Positions 62,547-64,000 of a DNA stretch of 64,000 bases are shown one piece after another. Location of the stretch: NCBI RefSeq assembly GCF_014193255.1, contig NZ_JACHZB010000011.1:186001-250000 (forward strand), written 5' to 3'. The translations under genes and the position numbers were made by a program. Numbering within the stretch: the stretch's first letter is position 1; every line of letters starts with the position of its first letter. Under the pieces are notes generated by a model. It was not told the origin of the DNA. It worked only from the letters and a program-made list of their open reading frames with translations, and ran no database searches. The DNA comes from Rhizobium sp. BK196. Its GTDB lineage: Bacteria; Pseudomonadota; Alphaproteobacteria; Rhizobiales; Rhizobiaceae.

Positions 62547-63989
62547 TCAGCGGTTCGCGGAGCGCGCAGAAAGGAAAGCCTGCGGCTGGAAGCTGAAATC
62601 CTTGTCGAAAGGATAGGTCGGGTGCTCTTTGCGCAGGCGCGGCAGGCGCTCGACGAACTGGTCGACGACACCGGTCGAGAGCGCCATGAGGTTCGGATTG
62701 GCGATCGGTGCCAGTTCCGGCGAGAGATAACCCGACTTGACGACGACGATCTTTGCTGTGCGAGGATCAAGACCGATGCGGGTAAAATCGACGATGTTGT
62801 GATAGGGGCGGCGTTTGGCGGACAGCACCAGATCGATGCCGCCGATGGAAACGACGGCCTGGCGATCGATCGCGTCAGCGGTTTCGTGCAGGAATTTCAC
62901 CAGGAAGCGTCCCGTCACCGGCTTGCTGCCCTTGGTATCGAGCGAGGCGCCGACCGTCAGCTCCAGAGTGGCACCGACGCCCGCAGCATAGCAGGTCTGG
63001 GTGGCCGCCTTATCGGCGATGCCGGCGAAGACGACGCCGGTGGCGCCTTTTGCAATCAGTTCGGCCAATATGTCGGCACGATCGCCCACGCCGCCGCCAG
63101 TCGGATTGTCGCCGGATTCGGCGAGTACGACGGGGCCGGTGGAGCTGGCGATCGCCTTGGCGACGCATTCCTCGATCGAGCCGGTCTCGCAGCCGAAGAC
63201 GAATTCCTCGCGCACGTCCCAATAGGCCTTCGCCAGACGCTTTGCCTCACGCTCCAGTACGGTGCGGTCGGTACCGGTCATGATGGCTGCAGCGGTGGCG
63301 CGAGGTTCGTCAGCCCAGACGTAGCCGACCATCAGCGAAGCATCCCAGACGCCGTCTAGCGCATCGATGCCGGGCAGTTCGGCGTAAAGGCTCTTTGCCG
63401 GTTCATCGACGGTGCTGGTACGTTCGCCCGGCAGGACGACCGGGATCGGCGCCCAGAGCAGGATTGGCTTCACGCCAGTCTTCAGGCTTTTCACCAGCAT
63501 GGAGACAGAGCGGCGCATGGTCTCCTCGACATCGATATGCGGCGCCGTGCGATAGGTGGAGTACATGTCTAGCGCATCGATGATGCGCTGGGTGACGTTG
63601 CCATGCAGGTCATAACTGGCCGAGACCATGCAGTGATCGCCGACAAGCGCGCGGGCCGCACCGATCCAGTCGCCTTCCGCATCCTCCATGCCTTCGACAT
63701 ACATTGCGCCATGCATGGCGAGATAGAGGCCGTCGAGCGGCAGCAATGGCTTCAGGCGTTCCAGGAATTCGGCTTTGAAGGCCTCATAGGTGTGCCGCGC
63801 GACCGGCCCGCCGGCAATGGCGCGGGCATGGATCGTCGGCAGGAATTCGGCGTCGTAATCCTTCAGAAAGGCGAAATAGGGGGCTGCCATCAGTTCCTCG
63901 TCGCGTACTACCCGGAAGTCTGCCTCCTCGTTCAGGATGGGATTGTACGTGCTGCATTCGATGTGAATGCCACCGACGGCGATGCGCAT
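62547..63989 (-). CDS. M81 family metallopeptidase (MlrC-like)
   Basis: A 480-aa protein with the N-terminal DUF1485 and C-terminal MlrC domains. Zinc-site candidates appear in GGIHIECSTYNP (His), LYLAMHGAMYVEGMEDAEGDW (His, Asp, Glu) and ASYDLHGNVTQRIIDALDMYSTYRTAPHIDVEET. The C-terminal part shows ESGDNPTGGGVGDRADIL. MlrC of Sphingomonas hydrolyses linearised microcystin peptides. Homologues are common beside peptide importers, so peptide or amide hydrolysis is inferred here. The start codon is 11 bp from the window end, behind TGAGG, so the gene is complete. It lies upstream of the GntR gene. Confidence 0.9.
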   Translation of the reverse strand: MRIAVGGIHIECSTYNPILNEEADFRVVRDEELMAAPYFAFLKDYDAEFLPTIHARAIAGGPVARHTYEAFKAEFLERLKPLLPLDGLYLAMHGAMYVEGMEDAEGDWIGAARALVGDHCMVSASYDLHGNVTQRIIDALDMYSTYRTAPHIDVEETMRRSVSMLVKSLKTGVKPILLWAPIPVVLPGERTSTVDEPAKSLYAELPGIDALDGVWDASLMVGYVWADEPRATAAAIMTGTDRTVLEREAKRLAKAYWDVREEFVFGCETGSIEECVAKAIASSTGPVVLAESGDNPTGGGVGDRADILAELIAKGATGVVFAGIADKAATQTCYAAGVGATLELTVGASLDTKGSKPVTGRFLVKFLHETADAIDRQAVVSIGGIDLVLSAKRRPYHNIVDFTRIGLDPRTAKIVVVKSGYLSPELAPIANPNLMALSTGVVDQFVERLPRLRKEHPTYPFDKDFSFQPQAFLSARSANR

Positions 63990-64000
63990 GGGAGACCTCA

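Overview
The window looks like chromosomal DNA of a Rhizobium-type alphaproteobacterium. The evidence is high GC coding sequence, a PHB synthesis locus, a CarD-type regulator, the second heat-shock sigma factor RpoH2, EcfG-type (GGAAC-N18-TT) promoters, a SAM-II riboswitch in front of metA, an acetyl-type MetA, mosaic palindromic intergenic repeats like the RIME elements of rhizobia, and clustered GANTC (CcrM) sites. No tRNA, rRNA, CRISPR array, insertion sequence or phage gene was seen.

Layout. 0-2.4 kb: phaR (partial, minus) divergent from phaA-phaB. 2.4-3.4 kb: four small envelope genes on the minus strand, one pair behind an EcfG-type promoter. 3.4-4.2 kb: a gene-poor stretch with 12 GANTC sites and repeated 20-22 bp units. 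4.2-10.5 kb: a Suv3-like helicase with an Arg/Asn/Gly/Asp tail, an S4 protein, ferredoxin FdxA, CarD and RpoH2. 10.6-21.3 kb: M48 lipoprotein protease, DHA2 drug exporter with divergent MarR regulator, OmpW-like porin, thiamine pyrophosphokinase, ABC-F ATPase, VOC protein, a periplasmic protein, and a BacA/YddA-like transporter whose ATPase site is degenerate. 21.4-23.6 kb: SAM-II riboswitch, metA, galM. 23.7-27.4 kb: amino-sugar operon nagR-nagB2-nagA-SIS. 27.5-30.4 kb: efp divergent from epmA-epmB, which encode EF-P and its beta-lysylation enzymes.

30.6-41.1 kb is the most unusual part. It is a tightly packed seven-gene plus-strand run: a carrier protein, an acyl-CoA-dehydrogenase-like flavoprotein, a class II aaRS-like amino acid:[carrier protein] ligase, DUF1839, a GH2 beta-mannosidase-like protein, a GT4 glycosyltransferase, and a giant fusion of a Wzx-type flippase with two alpha/beta-hydrolase domains. 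A GT4 gene lies convergently downstream. I infer a pathway that loads an amino acid on a carrier protein, possibly oxidises or modifies it, and transfers it to a glycan that is then assembled and exported. Several of these enzymes have non-canonical active-site residues.

42.3-48.0 kb: a free-standing Lrp ligand-binding domain, a LysR regulator, and a lysine/pipecolate catabolic set (hglS, amaA-like oxidase, amaB-like dehydrogenase). 48.1-52.0 kb: an FbpABC-type ferric iron importer with a candidate iron-responsive operator. 52.1-53.4 kb: a GH144-like cytosolic glucanase. 53.7-64.0 kb: a minus-strand peptide-use cluster with a Dpp/Gsi-type ABC importer, gamma-glutamyltransferase, DUF1028, M81 (MlrC-like) peptidase and a GntR/FCD regulator with a perfect 9-bp inverted-repeat operator beside its start codon.
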